Positions 1 through 9,740 are shown, counted from the stretch's first letter. The stretch is 64,000 bases of DNA from Streptomyces armeniacus (GCF_003355155.1 NZ_CP031320.1:496001-560000); one strand, 5' to 3'. The notes: generated by a model from the sequence alone, not told the origin. Numbers and translations are program-made.

Positions 1-832
1 CCCCCACCCGTACACCCGCCGCCTCGAGCGCTTCGCGCTTGGCGGCGGCGGTGCCGGCGGAGCCGGAGACGATGGCGCCGGCGTGGCCCATGGTCTTGCC
101 CTCGGGTGCGGTGAACCCGGCGACGTAGCCGATGACGGGCTTGCTGACCTCGGCCGCGATGTACTCGGCCGCGCGCTCCTCCGCGTCTCCCCCGATCTCG
201 CCGATCATGACGATAAGTCCGGTGTCGGGGTCGGCCTCGAAGGCCGCGAGGCAGTCGATGTGGCTGGTGCCGACGACCGGGTCGCCGCCGATGCCGACGG
301 CTGAGGAGAAGCCGGTGTCGCGCAGCTCGTACATCAGCTGGTACGTGAGCGTGCCCGACTTGGACACGAGGCCGATGCGCCCCGCGGCCGGTGCGATGTC
401 GGCGGGGATGATGCCGGCGACGGACTGCCCCGGGCTGATCAGCCCCGGGCAGTTGGGGCCGATGACGCGGGTGCCGCGCTCGCGTGCGTACGCGCGCAGG
501 GCCACGGCGTCGTGTACGGGGATGCCCTCGGTGATGACGACGACGAGCGGTGTCCCCGCGTCCGCCGCCTCCTCCACCGCGCCCCGCGCGAACCGCGGTG
601 GCACGAACACCACCGACACGTCGGCACCGGTGGTCTCGCGCGCCTCGCGCACCGTGCCGAACACGGGCACGGAGCGCCCGTCCACGTCGATGTCACGGCC
701 CGCCTTGCGCGGGTTGACGCCGCCGACGACGGCGGTGCCCGCCGCGATCATCCGGCGGGTGTGCCTGAGGCCCTCCGCGCCGGTCATGCCCTGGACGACC
801 ACCTTGCTCTCCGCGGTCAGGAATATCGCCAT
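1..832 (-). CDS. sucD: Succinyl-CoA ligase-type alpha subunit (partial, C-terminus beyond window)
   Basis: Alpha subunit of an ADP/GDP-forming CoA ligase. It carries the CoA-binding Rossmann domain and the phospho-histidine loop. The translation begins [18 protein letters not shown], the usual N-terminus of SucD, and [13 protein letters not shown] near residue 250 contains the histidine phosphorylated during catalysis. The last few dozen residues lie left of the window. GGGAG sits about 6 nt before the ATG at 832. It follows the beta subunit on the same strand with a 26-nt gap. Because the pair diverges from oxalate genes, it is probably a paralogue of the TCA-cycle enzyme serving oxalate, formate or another dicarboxylate; that is inference from position only. 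Confidence 0.9.
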   Translation of the reverse strand, partial: MAIFLTAESKVVVQGMTGAEGLRHTRRMIAAGTAVVGGVNPRKAGRDIDVDGRSVPVFGTVREARETTGADVSVVFVPPRFARGAVEEAADAGTPLVVVITEGIPVHDAVALRAYARERGTRVIGPNCPGLISPGQSVAGIIPADIAPAAGRIGLVSKSGTLTYQLMYELRDTGFSSAVGIGGDPVVGTSHIDCLAAFEADPDTGLIVMIGEIGGDAEERAAEYIAAEVSKPVIGYVAGFTAPEGKTMGHAGAIVSGSAGTAAAKREALEAAGVRVG

Positions 833-858
833 GGTGAACTCCCGTCTCCCGTCCGGCC

Positions 859-2079
859 TCAGACGGCCGTGGCCGTGGCGGTGGACTCGGCGGCGGACTC
901 GGCGGCGGCCGAGTCCGGCGGCCGCGCGGCCCCGCCTCCGGCCAGGCGTGCCGCGCGCTCCGCGGCGCCGTCCATCGTGGTCTGCTGCTCCAGCAGCGGG
1001 TGGGCGTGCTCGCGCAGGATCTCGCGGCCCCGTTCGGCGTTGTTCCCGTCGAGCCGTACGACCAGGGGCTTGGTGAGCCGTACGCGGTCGAGCGCGAGGG
1101 CGATCCCCTCGGCGACGGCGTCGCAGGCGGTGATGCCGCCGAAGACGTTGACGAGCACGGACCGTACGTCCGGGTCGCCCAGGACGACGGAGAGGCCGTC
1201 CGCCATCACGGCGGCGGACGCGCCGCCCCCGATGTCGAGGAAGTTGGCGGGGCGCGCGCCGCAGCCCGCGACGACGTCGAGGGTGGACATGACGAGTCCG
1301 GCGCCGTTGCCGATGACGCCGACCTCGCCGTCCAGCTTGACGTAGTTCAGGCCCTTCGCCGCCGCCTCGGCCTCCTGCGGCGTACGGTGCTCCGTCGAGG
1401 ACCAGCCGTCCTCCCCGCCCCAGCGGGCCTGCCGGAAGCGGGCGTTGTCGTCGAGCGTGACCTTGCCGTCGAGGGCGAGGAAACGCCCGTCGGCCGTGCG
1501 GACCAGCGGGTTGACCTCGACGAGCAGCGCGTCCTCGCCCTCCAGTACGGCCCACAGCCGCCGCAGTACGGGCGCGGTGCCGGCGGGCAGTCCGGCGGCG
1601 TCGGCGATGCGGCGGGCGGTCTCCTCGTCGACCCCGGCGGCCGGGTCGACATGGACACGGGCGACGGCCCGCGGGTCGGCGGCGGCCACCTCCTCGATCT
1701 CCATGCCGCCCCGGGCCGAGGCGATGGCGAGGAAACGGCCGTCAGTGCGGTCCAGCACGTAGCTCACGTAGAACTCGCGCTCCACCTCGACGGGTTGGGC
1801 GAGCATCACCGAGCGCACCGTGTGGCCCTTGATGTCCATGCCGAGCATCTGGCGCGCGATCAGTTCGGCGGCGGCCGCGTCGGCCGCCCGTTTGACCCCG
1901 CCCGCCTTGCCCCGACCGCCTGTCTTCACCTGCGCCTTGACCACCACGCCGCGCCCGTCGGCGTCGAGCCGGCGTGCGGCGTCGCGGGCGGCGCGCGAGG
2001 TGCCGGCGACTTCCGCGGCCGGCACCAACACCCCGTAGCTCTCGAAGATTTCCCTCGCCTGGTGCTCGTACAGATCCAT
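859..2079 (-). CDS. sucC: Succinyl-CoA ligase-type beta subunit
   Basis: Beta subunit with an N-terminal ATP-grasp domain ([15 protein letters not shown] binds nucleotide) and a C-terminal CoA-ligase domain ([27 protein letters not shown]). These are hallmarks of SucC. About 406 aa from the ATG at 2079. GAGGAGT lies about 7 nt upstream; an in-frame GTG two codons earlier (2085) is less likely. The last 25 or so residues are an Ala/Ser/Glu/Thr-rich tail ([16 protein letters not shown]) beyond the usual end of the family. It shares a 138-nt divergent regulatory region with the ThDP enzyme operon. The substrate is unproven; SucC/MtkA-type enzymes include malate-CoA ligases, so an oxalate- or glyoxylate-related acid is possible. 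Confidence 0.9.
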   Translation of the reverse strand: MDLYEHQAREIFESYGVLVPAAEVAGTSRAARDAARRLDADGRGVVVKAQVKTGGRGKAGGVKRAADAAAAELIARQMLGMDIKGHTVRSVMLAQPVEVEREFYVSYVLDRTDGRFLAIASARGGMEIEEVAAADPRAVARVHVDPAAGVDEETARRIADAAGLPAGTAPVLRRLWAVLEGEDALLVEVNPLVRTADGRFLALDGKVTLDDNARFRQARWGGEDGWSSTEHRTPQEAEAAAKGLNYVKLDGEVGVIGNGAGLVMSTLDVVAGCGARPANFLDIGGGASAAVMADGLSVVLGDPDVRSVLVNVFGGITACDAVAEGIALALDRVRLTKPLVVRLDGNNAERGREILREHAHPLLEQQTTMDGAAERAARLAGGGAARPPDSAAAESAAESTATATAV

Positions 2080-2147
2080 CCGCACTCCTCAGGACGATCG
2101 CTGCACGCCCCCTGGACATCGGTGGCGTGATGCGGGATAACAAGGTT

Positions 2148-2171
2148 CATACAGTATTCGTCGACTGTATG
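2148..2171. promoter_or_regulatory. Palindromic operator, probable GntR (FadR-type) site
   Basis: A perfect inverted repeat, CATACAGT-N8-ACTGTATG, lies in the divergent region between the sucCD pair and the ThDP/frc operon. The 11-mer ATACAGTATTC in its left half recurs at 11565-11575 in front of the formate dehydrogenase operon, where GACTGTAT also recurs. The GTAT/ATAC core resembles sites bound by FadR-subfamily GntR regulators, and one such gene lies at 8987-9664. Which regulator binds here is inferred. Confidence 0.65.
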
Positions 2172-2223
2172 CAATCTGCTCTGACCCAGCCTCACCACCC
2201 GTGTGAAGGGATGCGATCGCGCC

Positions 2224-3918
2224 ATGCCCGACTCGCCCGACGACAACAGCCAGGACCTCATCTCCGGCGGTCATCTGGTCGCCAAGGCGCTCAAGGCGGA
2301 GGGCGTGGACGTCATTTACACGCTCTGCGGCGGCCACATCATCGACATCTACGACGGCTGCGCCGACGAGGGCATCGAGGTCGTCGACGTCCGCCACGAA
2401 CAGGTCGCCGCGCACGCCGCTGACGGCTACGCCCGCCTCACCGGTCGGCCCGGCTGCGCCGTGGTCACCGCCGGCCCCGGCACCACCGACGCCGTCACCG
2501 GCGTCGCCAACGCCTTCCGCGCCGAGAGCCCGATGCTGCTCATCGGCGGCCAGGGGGCGCACAGCCAGCACAAGATGGGCTCACTCCAGGACCTGCCGCA
2601 CGTCGACATGATGACGCCGATCACCAAGTTCGCGGCCTCCGTGCCGCACACGGCGCGCGCCGCCGACATGGTGTCCATGGCGTTCCGCGAGTGCTTCCAC
2701 GGCGCGCCTGGGCCCTCGTTCCTGGAGATCCCGCGCGACGTCCTGGACGCCAAGGTGCCGCGCGCCGACGCGCGGCTCCCCGCGCCCGGCCACTACCGCG
2801 CCTCCACCCGCGCCGCGGGCGACCCGGAGGCCGTGGAGCAGCTCGCGGACCTGCTCGTACGGGCGGAACGGCCCGCCATCCTGCTCGGCAGCCAGACGTG
2901 GACGTGCCGCGCGACCGACGCGGCGGCGGAGCTCGTACGCACGCTCAACGTGCCCGCGTACATGAACGGCGCGGGCCGCGGCACGCTGCCGCCCGGCGAT
3001 CCGCACCACTTCCAGCTGTCCCGCCGGTACGCGTTCAACAAGGCGGACCTCATCATCATCGTCGGCACGCCCTTCGACTTCCGGATGGGCTACGGCAAGC
3101 GGCTGTCCGCCGACGCGACCGTGGTGCAGATCGACCTGGACTACCGCACCGTGGGCAAGAACCGCGACATCGACCTCGGCATCGTCGGCTCCGCCGACCT
3201 GGTGCTGGCCGCCGTCACGCAGGCCGCCTCCGGGCGGCTGAACGGCGGCTCCGACAAGCGCGCCGCGTGGCTCGAGGAGCTGCGCACGGCGGAGCACGCG
3301 GCGGCGGAGAAGCGGCTGCCGCAGCTGCGTTCGGACGCGTCGCCCATCCACCCGTACCGGCTGGTCAGCGAGATCAACGACTTCCTGACCGAGGACTCGA
3401 TCTACATCGGCGACGGCGGCGACATCGTCACCTTCTCCGGGCAGGTCGTCCAGCCCCGTTCGCCGGGCCACTGGATGGACCCGGGGCCGCTCGGGACGCT
3501 CGGCGTCGGGGTGCCGTTCGTGCTGGCGGCGAAGCAGGCGCGGCCCGACAAGGAGGTCGTGACGCTCTTCGGGGACGGCGCGTTCTCGCTCACCGGCTGG
3601 GACTTCGAGACGCTCGTCCGCTACGACCTGCCGTTCGTCGGGATCGTCGGCAACAACTCCTCGATGAACCAGATCCGTTACGGCCAGAAGGCCAAGTACG
3701 GCGAGGAGCGCGAGCGGCTCGGCAACACGCTCGGGGACGTGCCGTACGACGAGTTCGCGCGGATGCTCGGCGGCCACGGCGAGGAGGTGCGCGAGCCGGG
3801 GCAGATCCGCCCGGCGCTGGAGCGCGCCCGCGAGTCCGGCAAGCCGTCGCTGGTCAACGTCTGGATCGACCCGGACGCGTACGCCCCAGGAACCATGAAC
3901 CAGACGATGTACAAGTGA
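2224..3918 (+). CDS. ThDP-dependent oxalyl-CoA decarboxylase / 2-hydroxyacyl-CoA lyase family enzyme
   Basis: A 564-aa thiamine-diphosphate enzyme. The N-terminal pyrimidine-binding domain has the catalytic Glu in RHEQVAAHAADG (Glu59). The C-terminal diphosphate/Mg motif runs GDGAFSLTGWDFETL to GNNSSMN (450-482). Position beside frc predicts oxalyl-CoA to formyl-CoA plus CO2. However, the Tyr120/Glu121 and Tyr483 residues of Oxalobacter Oxc are not found at the corresponding places (here GSLQDLPHV and SSMNQIRYG), so it looks closer to actinobacterial 2-hydroxyacyl-CoA lyases. Those enzymes also release formyl-CoA. ATG 2224 was chosen, with AAGGGA 12 nt upstream; an in-frame GTG at 2203 lacks a ribosome site. 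First gene of the operon; frc starts 9 nt after its stop. Confidence 0.85.
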   Translation: MPDSPDDNSQDLISGGHLVAKALKAEGVDVIYTLCGGHIIDIYDGCADEGIEVVDVRHEQVAAHAADGYARLTGRPGCAVVTAGPGTTDAVTGVANAFRAESPMLLIGGQGAHSQHKMGSLQDLPHVDMMTPITKFAASVPHTARAADMVSMAFRECFHGAPGPSFLEIPRDVLDAKVPRADARLPAPGHYRASTRAAGDPEAVEQLADLLVRAERPAILLGSQTWTCRATDAAAELVRTLNVPAYMNGAGRGTLPPGDPHHFQLSRRYAFNKADLIIIVGTPFDFRMGYGKRLSADATVVQIDLDYRTVGKNRDIDLGIVGSADLVLAAVTQAASGRLNGGSDKRAAWLEELRTAEHAAAEKRLPQLRSDASPIHPYRLVSEINDFLTEDSIYIGDGGDIVTFSGQVVQPRSPGHWMDPGPLGTLGVGVPFVLAAKQARPDKEVVTLFGDGAFSLTGWDFETLVRYDLPFVGIVGNNSSMNQIRYGQKAKYGEERERLGNTLGDVPYDEFARMLGGHGEEVREPGQIRPALERARESGKPSLVNVWIDPDAYAPGTMNQTMYK

Positions 3919-3927
3919 GGTGAACCG

Positions 3928-5202
3928 GTGTCCGAACGCACCAGCACGTCCGACCGCAGCAGCACCGTCAGGGCACTTCAGGACGTACGCGTCCTCGACA
4001 TGACCCACGTGCAGTCCGGGCCCTCGGCGACCCAGCTGCTGGCCTGGCTCGGCGCCGACGTCGTGAAGCTGGAGGCGCCGGCCGGCGACATCACGCGCCG
4101 GCAGCTGCGCGACCTCCCCGACGTCGACTCGCTGTACTTCACGATGCTCAACTGCAACAAGCGGAGCATCACCCTCAACACCAAGACAGAGCGCGGGAAG
4201 GAGCTGCTCACCGAGCTGATCCGGCGCAGCGACGTGCTCGTGGAGAACTTCGGGCCCGGCGCCGTGGACCGGATGGGCTTCACGTGGGAGCGCATACGGG
4301 AGATCAACCCGCGGCTCGTCTACGCCTCCATCAAGGGCTTCGGCGAGGGCCCGTACACCAGGTTCAAGGCGTACGAGGTGGTCGCCCAGGCGATGGGCGG
4401 GTCCATGTCGACCACGGGCTTCGAGGACGGGCCGCCGCTCGCGACCGGCGCGCAGATCGGCGACTCGGGCACCGGCGTGCACACGGTCGCCGGCATCCTC
4501 GCCGCGCTCTACCAGCGCGAACGCACGGGCCGCGGCCAGCGCGTGAACGTCGCCATGCAGCACGCCGTGCTGAACCTGTGCCGCGTCAAGCTCCGCGACC
4601 AGCAGCGGCTGGCGCACGGGGCGCTGGCGGAGTACCCAAACGGCGCGGACACGGCCTTCGCGAACGAGGTGCCCCGCTCCGGCAACGCCTCCGGCGGCGG
4701 CCAGCCCGGCTGGGCGGTCAAGTGCGCGCCCGGCGGCCCCAACGACTACGTGTACGTCATCGTGCAGCCTGTCGGCTGGGCCCCGCTGACCCGGCTGATC
4801 GGCCGCCCCGAACTGGCCGACGACCCCGACTGGAACACGCCCGAGGCGCGGCTGCCGAAGCTCGGCAAGATGTTCCAGCTCATCGAGGAGTGGTCCGCGA
4901 CGCTCCCCAAGTGGGAGGTCCTGGAGGCGCTCAACGCGCACGACATCCCCTGCGGCCCGATCCTCTCCACCAGGGAGATCATCGAGGACGCCTCGCTGGC
5001 GGCGAACGGGATGGTGGTCGAGGTCGACCACCCCGAGCGCGGCAGCTTCACCACCGTCGGCTCCCCCATGAAGCTCTCCGACTCCCCCGTGGATGTCACC
5101 GCCTCGCCGCTGCTCGGCGAGCACAACGAGGAGGTGTACGTCGGCGAACTCGGGCTCGGCGACGAGGAAGTACGGCTGCTCAAGACGGACGGAGTGATCT
5201 GA
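3928..5202 (+). CDS. frc: Formyl-CoA:oxalate CoA-transferase
   Basis: Class III (CaiB/BaiF) CoA-transferase of 424 aa. It moves CoA from formyl-CoA to oxalate, giving formate and oxalyl-CoA. It follows the Oxalobacter enzyme closely through [31 protein letters not shown], and the catalytic aspartate in [12 protein letters not shown] (Asp179). It keeps the glycine loop [11 protein letters not shown], which is diagnostic of Frc within the family. The GTG start has GAGG 7 nt upstream and follows the ThDP gene by 9 nt; the synthetase gene starts 3 nt after its stop, so the three are co-transcribed. This is the firmest functional anchor for oxalate use in the island. Confidence 0.93.
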   Translation: MSERTSTSDRSSTVRALQDVRVLDMTHVQSGPSATQLLAWLGADVVKLEAPAGDITRRQLRDLPDVDSLYFTMLNCNKRSITLNTKTERGKELLTELIRRSDVLVENFGPGAVDRMGFTWERIREINPRLVYASIKGFGEGPYTRFKAYEVVAQAMGGSMSTTGFEDGPPLATGAQIGDSGTGVHTVAGILAALYQRERTGRGQRVNVAMQHAVLNLCRVKLRDQQRLAHGALAEYPNGADTAFANEVPRSGNASGGGQPGWAVKCAPGGPNDYVYVIVQPVGWAPLTRLIGRPELADDPDWNTPEARLPKLGKMFQLIEEWSATLPKWEVLEALNAHDIPCGPILSTREIIEDASLAANGMVVEVDHPERGSFTTVGSPMKLSDSPVDVTASPLLGEHNEEVYVGELGLGDEEVRLLKTDGVI

Positions 5203-5205
5203 ACG

Positions 5206-7353
5206 ATGACCGGAGAGAACGGCAACTCCCCCGACCTCACGGCCGTACGTGAAGTGCTGGCCGCCGCCCGCGCCGAGGGCCGTACCGTGCTGACCGCGCC
5301 CGAGGGCAAGCGGATCGCCGACGCGTACGGCATCCCCGTGCCCGAGGAGGGCCTGGCCGAGTCGGCGGACGGCGCGGTGGCGCTGGCCGACCGGATCGGC
5401 TTCCCCGTCGCCATGAAGATCGTGTCGCCGGACATCCTGCACAAGACCGACGCGGGCGGCGTACGGGTGGGGCTGTCCTCGGCCGCGGCCGTACGGGAGG
5501 CGTTCGTCGCGATCGTCGGCAACGCCCGTACGTACGCACCTGACGCCCGCGTCGACGGCGTGCAGGTCCAGCGGATGGCGGAGCCCGGGCAGGAGGTGCT
5601 GGTCGGCACCGTCACCGACCCCACCTTCGGCAAGGTCGTCGCGTTCGGGCTGGGCGGCGTCCTGGTCGAGGTGCTGAAGGACGTGACCTTCCGGCTCGCC
5701 CCGGCGTCCGAGGAGGACGCGCTGTCGATGCTCGACGGCATCCGCGCGGCCGAGGTGCTGAAGGGGGTGCGCGGCGGCGACGCCGTGGACCGTACGGCGC
5801 TGGCCGGGCTGATCGTCTCGGTCTCGCGGCTCGCGCACGACTTCCCGGAGATCGCGGAGGTCGACCTCAACCCCGTCTTCGCCTCCGCCGGCGGCGTGGT
5901 GGCCGCCGACATCCGCGTCCTGCTGGCCGGGGAGCAGCCGGCGCCGCGCCGGCAGTGGTCCCGTACGGAGATCGGCACCGCGATGCGCCGGCTGATGCAG
6001 CCGCGGTCGGTCGCGGTGATCGGGGCCTCCAACGAGCAGGGCAAGATCGGCAATTCGGTGATGCGGAACCTCGTCGACGGCGGCTTCCCGGGTGAGATCC
6101 ACCCGGTGAACCCGAAGGCCGACGACATCCTCGGGCGGAAGGCGTACGCCTCCGTGCGGGACGTGCCCGGCGACGTGGACGTGGCGGTCTTCGCGATCCC
6201 CGCCAAGTTCGTGGCGGCGGCGCTGGAGGAGGTGGGCCGGAAGGGCATACCGAACGCGGTGCTGATCCCGTCCGGCTTCGCCGAGACCGGCGAACACGCC
6301 CTCCAGGACGAGATCGTGGAGATCGCCGGGCGGCACGGTGTGCGGCTGCTCGGGCCGAACATCTACGGCTACTACTCCACGTGGTACGACCTGTGCGCCA
6401 CCTTCTGCACCCCCTACGACGTCAAGGGCGGAGTGGCGCTGACCTCTCAGTCCGGCGGCATCGGCATGGCCATCCTCGGCTTCGCGCGGACCACGAAGAC
6501 CGGCGTCTCGGCCATCGTCGGGCTCGGCAACAAGTCGGACATCGACGAGGACGACCTCCTCACGTACTTCGCCGACGACCCGCACACCACGTGCATCGCC
6601 ATGCACCTCGAAGACCTCAAGGACGGCCGGGCGTTCGTGGCGGCGGCGCGCGAGACCGTGCCCAGGAAGCCGGTCGTGGTCCTCAAGGCGGGCCGTACGA
6701 GCGCGGGCGCGAAGGCCGCCGGTTCACACACGGGCGCGCTCGCCGGGGACGACGCGGTGTACGACGACGTACTGCGGCAGGCCGGGGTCATCCGCGCCCC
6801 GGGTCTGAACGAGATGCTGGAGTACGCGCGGGCGCTGCCCGTGCTGCCCGCTCCGCGGGGCGACAACGTCGTGATCATCACGGGCGCGGGCGGCTCGGGT
6901 GTGCTGCTGTCGGACGCGATCGTCGACAACGGCCTGTCCCTGATGGAGATTCCGGCGGATCTTGACGCGGCCTTCCGGCGCTACATCCCGCCGTTCGGGG
7001 CCGCGGGCAATCCGGTCGACATCACCGGCGGCGAGCCGCCGAGCACGTACGAGGCGACGATCCGGCTCGGCCTGGAGGACCCGCGCATCCACGCGCTGGT
7101 GCTGGGCTACTGGCACACGATCGTCACCCCGCCGATGGTCTTCGCCGAACTCACCGCGCGCGTGGTGGCGGAGGCGCGGGAGCGCGGCATAGAGAAGCCC
7201 GTCGTGGCGTCGCTCGCAGGCGACACGGAGGTCGAGGAGGCGTGCGCTTACCTCTTCGAGCGCGGCGTCGTCGCGTACCCGTACACGACCGAGAAGCCGG
7301 TCGCGGCGCTCGGCGCGAAGTACCGCTGGGCACGGGCGGCGGGGCTGCTCTAG
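5206..7353 (+). CDS. ADP-forming acyl-CoA synthetase (acetate-CoA ligase family)
   Basis: A 715-aa fusion of the two subunits of an NDP-forming acyl-CoA ligase, in beta-alpha order. Residues about 15-245 are an ATP-grasp domain (MKIVSPDILHKTDAGGV, AEVDLNPV). Residues about 260-400 are the CoA-binding Rossmann domain (PRSVAVIGASNEQGKIG). The remainder is the ligase domain with the phosphorylated histidine in AGSHTGALAG (His508). It interconverts an acid plus CoA plus ATP with acyl-CoA plus ADP plus phosphate. In this operon it could prime the cycle by making formyl-CoA or oxalyl-CoA, or recover ATP from formyl-CoA; the substrate is not visible in the sequence. Confidence 0.88.
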   Translation: MTGENGNSPDLTAVREVLAAARAEGRTVLTAPEGKRIADAYGIPVPEEGLAESADGAVALADRIGFPVAMKIVSPDILHKTDAGGVRVGLSSAAAVREAFVAIVGNARTYAPDARVDGVQVQRMAEPGQEVLVGTVTDPTFGKVVAFGLGGVLVEVLKDVTFRLAPASEEDALSMLDGIRAAEVLKGVRGGDAVDRTALAGLIVSVSRLAHDFPEIAEVDLNPVFASAGGVVAADIRVLLAGEQPAPRRQWSRTEIGTAMRRLMQPRSVAVIGASNEQGKIGNSVMRNLVDGGFPGEIHPVNPKADDILGRKAYASVRDVPGDVDVAVFAIPAKFVAAALEEVGRKGIPNAVLIPSGFAETGEHALQDEIVEIAGRHGVRLLGPNIYGYYSTWYDLCATFCTPYDVKGGVALTSQSGGIGMAILGFARTTKTGVSAIVGLGNKSDIDEDDLLTYFADDPHTTCIAMHLEDLKDGRAFVAAARETVPRKPVVVLKAGRTSAGAKAAGSHTGALAGDDAVYDDVLRQAGVIRAPGLNEMLEYARALPVLPAPRGDNVVIITGAGGSGVLLSDAIVDNGLSLMEIPADLDAAFRRYIPPFGAAGNPVDITGGEPPSTYEATIRLGLEDPRIHALVLGYWHTIVTPPMVFAELTARVVAEARERGIEKPVVASLAGDTEVEEACAYLFERGVVAYPYTTEKPVAALGAKYRWARAAGLL

Positions 7354-7500
7354 CCGTACTCCGCGGTACGCAGCACGCTGCCGCGCACGGCACGTACACG
7401 CACCGCACGCGGCACACGCACCACATGCAGCACGCACCACCCGCAAAAGGTCCGGACAGGGGGCGCTGACCAGACTCTTTCGAAGCAAGGGGTGCACCGC

Positions 7501-8886
7501 ATGACTACAACCGAAGCTCCATCGGCGGCTCCCTACCGGGAGGTGACCGACCGCAACGGGCGGGTCTACCGGCTCGGTGAGACCGACATCGACATCATGG
7601 GCCGGCCACGCAAGTGGATGGTGATCCTGCCCTGGATCGGCATGATGGGGATCTCCTCGGCGGAGTACGCGTTCGCCTCCGCCGAGGACACCCTGCACAA
7701 CGCACACCACTGGAACAGCGGCCACATCTTCTGGATGATGACCGTCTGGATCTTCTTCCAGGCCGCGGTGGCCTTCCCCGCGGGCCGGCTGCGGGAGAGC
7801 GGCAAGCTGCCGGCGCGCTGGGCGATGATGCTCGGCTCGCTGGGCACGCTGCTGGGCTATCTGTCGCTGGCCTACGCGCCGCACGTCGTCTTCGCCTACC
7901 TCGGCTTCGGCATGTTCAGCGGCATGGGCGCCGGCATGGTGTACGCCACCTGCGTCAACATGGTGGGCAAGTGGTACCCGGAGCGTAAGGGCGGCAAGAC
8001 GGGCTTCGTCAACGGCGGCTTCGCCTACGGCTCGGTCCCGTTCGTCTTCATCTTCACCGGGTACATGGACGTCGGCAACTTCCGCTGGGTGCTGGTCTCC
8101 GTGGGCGTCTTCCTCGCGGCCGTGGTGGCTGTGGCGGGCTTCTACTTCAAGGACCCGCCGAAGAACTGGTGGCCGGCCTCGATCGACCCGCTGAACCCGC
8201 CGGACGACCCGCGGGCCCGCCGCTCGCTGGAGAAGAACCCGCCGGCCGTCAAGCAGTACAGCCCCATGGAGGCGTTGAAGACCGGCCGGGTGGCACTGAT
8301 GTGGTTCTGCCTGGCGTGTACGTCCGGGGTGAACATCTTCGGCATCGCCTTCCAGGTCGACATCGGCAAGGAGGCGGGCTTCTCCGCCGGGATCGTGGCC
8401 ACCGCGATGTCGTTCAAGGCGATCGTGAACGGCACCGGGCGCGGCGTCATCGGCTGGCTCTCCGACCGCTACGGCCGCAAGCAGTGCCTGATCTACGTCT
8501 GCGTCATCCTGGGCCTCGCCCAGTTCGGCATCATCTGGTCCGCCGGGATCGAGAGCCTGCCGCTGTTCCTGGTCTTCTCCGCGATCTCGGGCTTCGGCGG
8601 CGGCGCCATCTTCCCGATGTTCGCGGCGATGACGGTGGACTACTTCGGCGAGAACAACAACGCCACCAACTACGGGATGATCTACAGCTCCAAGCTCGTC
8701 TCCGGACTCGGCGCGGGCATGGGCTCCGTGGTCGTCGGCGCCTGGGGGCACTCCGGTGCCTTCACGCTCGCGGGCTGCATCTCGCTGTTCGCCGGGTTCA
8801 TGGCGTTGTTCCTGCACCCGCCGGGCCGTCCGCGGAACAAGGACATCGAGCCCAACCCGTACCCGATCAGCCGCGAGGCGATGTGA
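7501..8886 (+). CDS. OFA-family MFS transporter (oxalate/formate antiporter type) 1
   Basis: A 461-aa major-facilitator protein with about 12 hydrophobic segments. The cytoplasmic loop motif LSDRYGRK and the pattern GAGMVYATCVNMVGKWYPERKG are typical of the OFA family that includes OxlT. Predicted role: oxalate uptake in exchange for formate across the inner membrane. AAGGGG lies 8 nt before ATG 7501; an in-frame GTG at 7492 overlaps that site and is less likely. It is separated from the synthetase gene by 147 nt of CA-rich sequence with no clear terminator, and a hairpin follows it. A second OFA protein at 9912 differs in both termini, so the two may differ in substrate or direction. Confidence 0.88.
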   Translation: MTTTEAPSAAPYREVTDRNGRVYRLGETDIDIMGRPRKWMVILPWIGMMGISSAEYAFASAEDTLHNAHHWNSGHIFWMMTVWIFFQAAVAFPAGRLRESGKLPARWAMMLGSLGTLLGYLSLAYAPHVVFAYLGFGMFSGMGAGMVYATCVNMVGKWYPERKGGKTGFVNGGFAYGSVPFVFIFTGYMDVGNFRWVLVSVGVFLAAVVAVAGFYFKDPPKNWWPASIDPLNPPDDPRARRSLEKNPPAVKQYSPMEALKTGRVALMWFCLACTSGVNIFGIAFQVDIGKEAGFSAGIVATAMSFKAIVNGTGRGVIGWLSDRYGRKQCLIYVCVILGLAQFGIIWSAGIESLPLFLVFSAISGFGGGAIFPMFAAMTVDYFGENNNATNYGMIYSSKLVSGLGAGMGSVVVGAWGHSGAFTLAGCISLFAGFMALFLHPPGRPRNKDIEPNPYPISREAM

Positions 8887-8904
8887 CGGCGTCCGGGCCG
8901 CCCG

Positions 8905-8945
8905 CTCCCCAGGGGCGGCCCGGCGTACAGGCCGCCCCTGGAGAG
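8905..8945. terminator. Hairpin terminator between convergent OFA-1 and GntR genes
   Basis: CCAGGGGCGGCC (8909-8920) pairs perfectly with GGCCGCCCCTGG (8930-8941) across a 9-nt loop, and the flanks extend the stem weakly. It lies 22 nt after the OFA-1 stop and about 45 nt from the end of the GntR gene, so it could serve both. There is no T-run, as is usual in Streptomyces. Confidence 0.7.
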
Positions 8946-8986
8946 CCCGGCGCAGGGGCGCCCGTACGGACCACGCCCGTGCGGCG

Positions 8987-9664
8987 TCAGTCGGACTCGC
9001 GCTCGTGGTACTCGCGGCGGGTGTGCTCCGTGTGCTCGCGCATGATCCGCGTCGCCTCGTCCTCGTCCCGCGCAGTGATCGCCGCGATCAGCGCCCGGTG
9101 CTCGATCCAGGACTGCGCGCCGCGCTGCCGCGCGATCGGCGTGTAGTACCACCGCACGCGGCGGCCGACATGCGCCGCCAGCTCGGCCAGCACCGCGTTC
9201 CCCGCGAGGTCCATGACCTTCGCGTGGAACTTGGTGTTCGTCTCCACGACGGTCTCGATGTCCTCCGCGGCGACCGCCGCCTCGCCCTCGGCACAGAGCT
9301 TCTCCAGCGCTCTGATCCCCGCCTTGTCGGCGTTGGCGGCGGCGAGCCGTGCCGCCTCGGCCTCGAGGAGGGTGCGGACGCTCAGCAGCTGGTCGGCGTC
9401 CTCCTCGGTCGGCTCGTGCACGAACGCGCCCTGCGCGGGGCGCAGATCGACCCAGCCGTCGGTGTTCAGCCGCTGCAGCGCCTCGCGCACCGGCTGCCGA
9501 GAGACGCCCAGATGCTGCGCCAACTCGCTCTCGACCAGGTGCTGGCCGGGCCGCAGCGCCCGCGTCGTGATCAGTTCCAGCAGTGCCTCGTAGACCCTCT
9601 CGCGCAGCGGACCCGGCCGCTCCAGCTTGGGAACAGCGCCCTGTGGCAGCCCTGCGGACAGCAT
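8987..9664 (-). CDS. FadR-subfamily GntR transcriptional regulator
   Basis: DNA-binding regulator of about 225 aa. The N-terminal winged helix-turn-helix (PLRERVYEALLELI to HLGVSRQPVREALQRL) is followed by an all-helical FCD ligand domain with metal-binding residues of the type seen in TKFHAKVMDLAGN and IEHRALIAAI. ATG 9664 was chosen because GAGAGGG lies 6 nt upstream; the ATG at 9691 has GAGG abutting it and would add nine residues. It is divergent from the second OFA gene, and the region between holds motifs like the operator at 2148. It is the likely ligand-responsive switch for the oxalate and formate genes, with oxalate, formate or a CoA ester as candidate effectors (inference). Confidence 0.88.
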   Translation of the reverse strand: MLSAGLPQGAVPKLERPGPLRERVYEALLELITTRALRPGQHLVESELAQHLGVSRQPVREALQRLNTDGWVDLRPAQGAFVHEPTEEDADQLLSVRTLLEAEAARLAAANADKAGIRALEKLCAEGEAAVAAEDIETVVETNTKFHAKVMDLAGNAVLAELAAHVGRRVRWYYTPIARQRGAQSWIEHRALIAAITARDEDEATRIMREHTEHTRREYHERESD

Positions 9665-9740
9665 CTGTGACCCTCTCGACGGCACGGTCATCCTCGGTGG
9701 TGCGGGTTCAGCGTGGTTCGCGCATCGGTGGTGCCCGGTT

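Noticed and set aside
2148..2171. Rho-independent terminator
   Set aside because: The palindrome is AT-rich, lies between divergent promoters and recurs before another operon, so an operator is more likely.
2224..3918. Acetolactate synthase large subunit
   Set aside because: The ThDP fold is shared, but neighbouring frc, OFA transporters and formate dehydrogenase, and absence of an ilvN-type gene, favour an acyl-CoA lyase or decarboxylase.
2581..6606. A 1,341-codon open frame on the minus strand
   Set aside because: It lies antisense to the well-supported ThDP, frc and synthetase genes. Long empty frames are common opposite GC-rich actinomycete genes.
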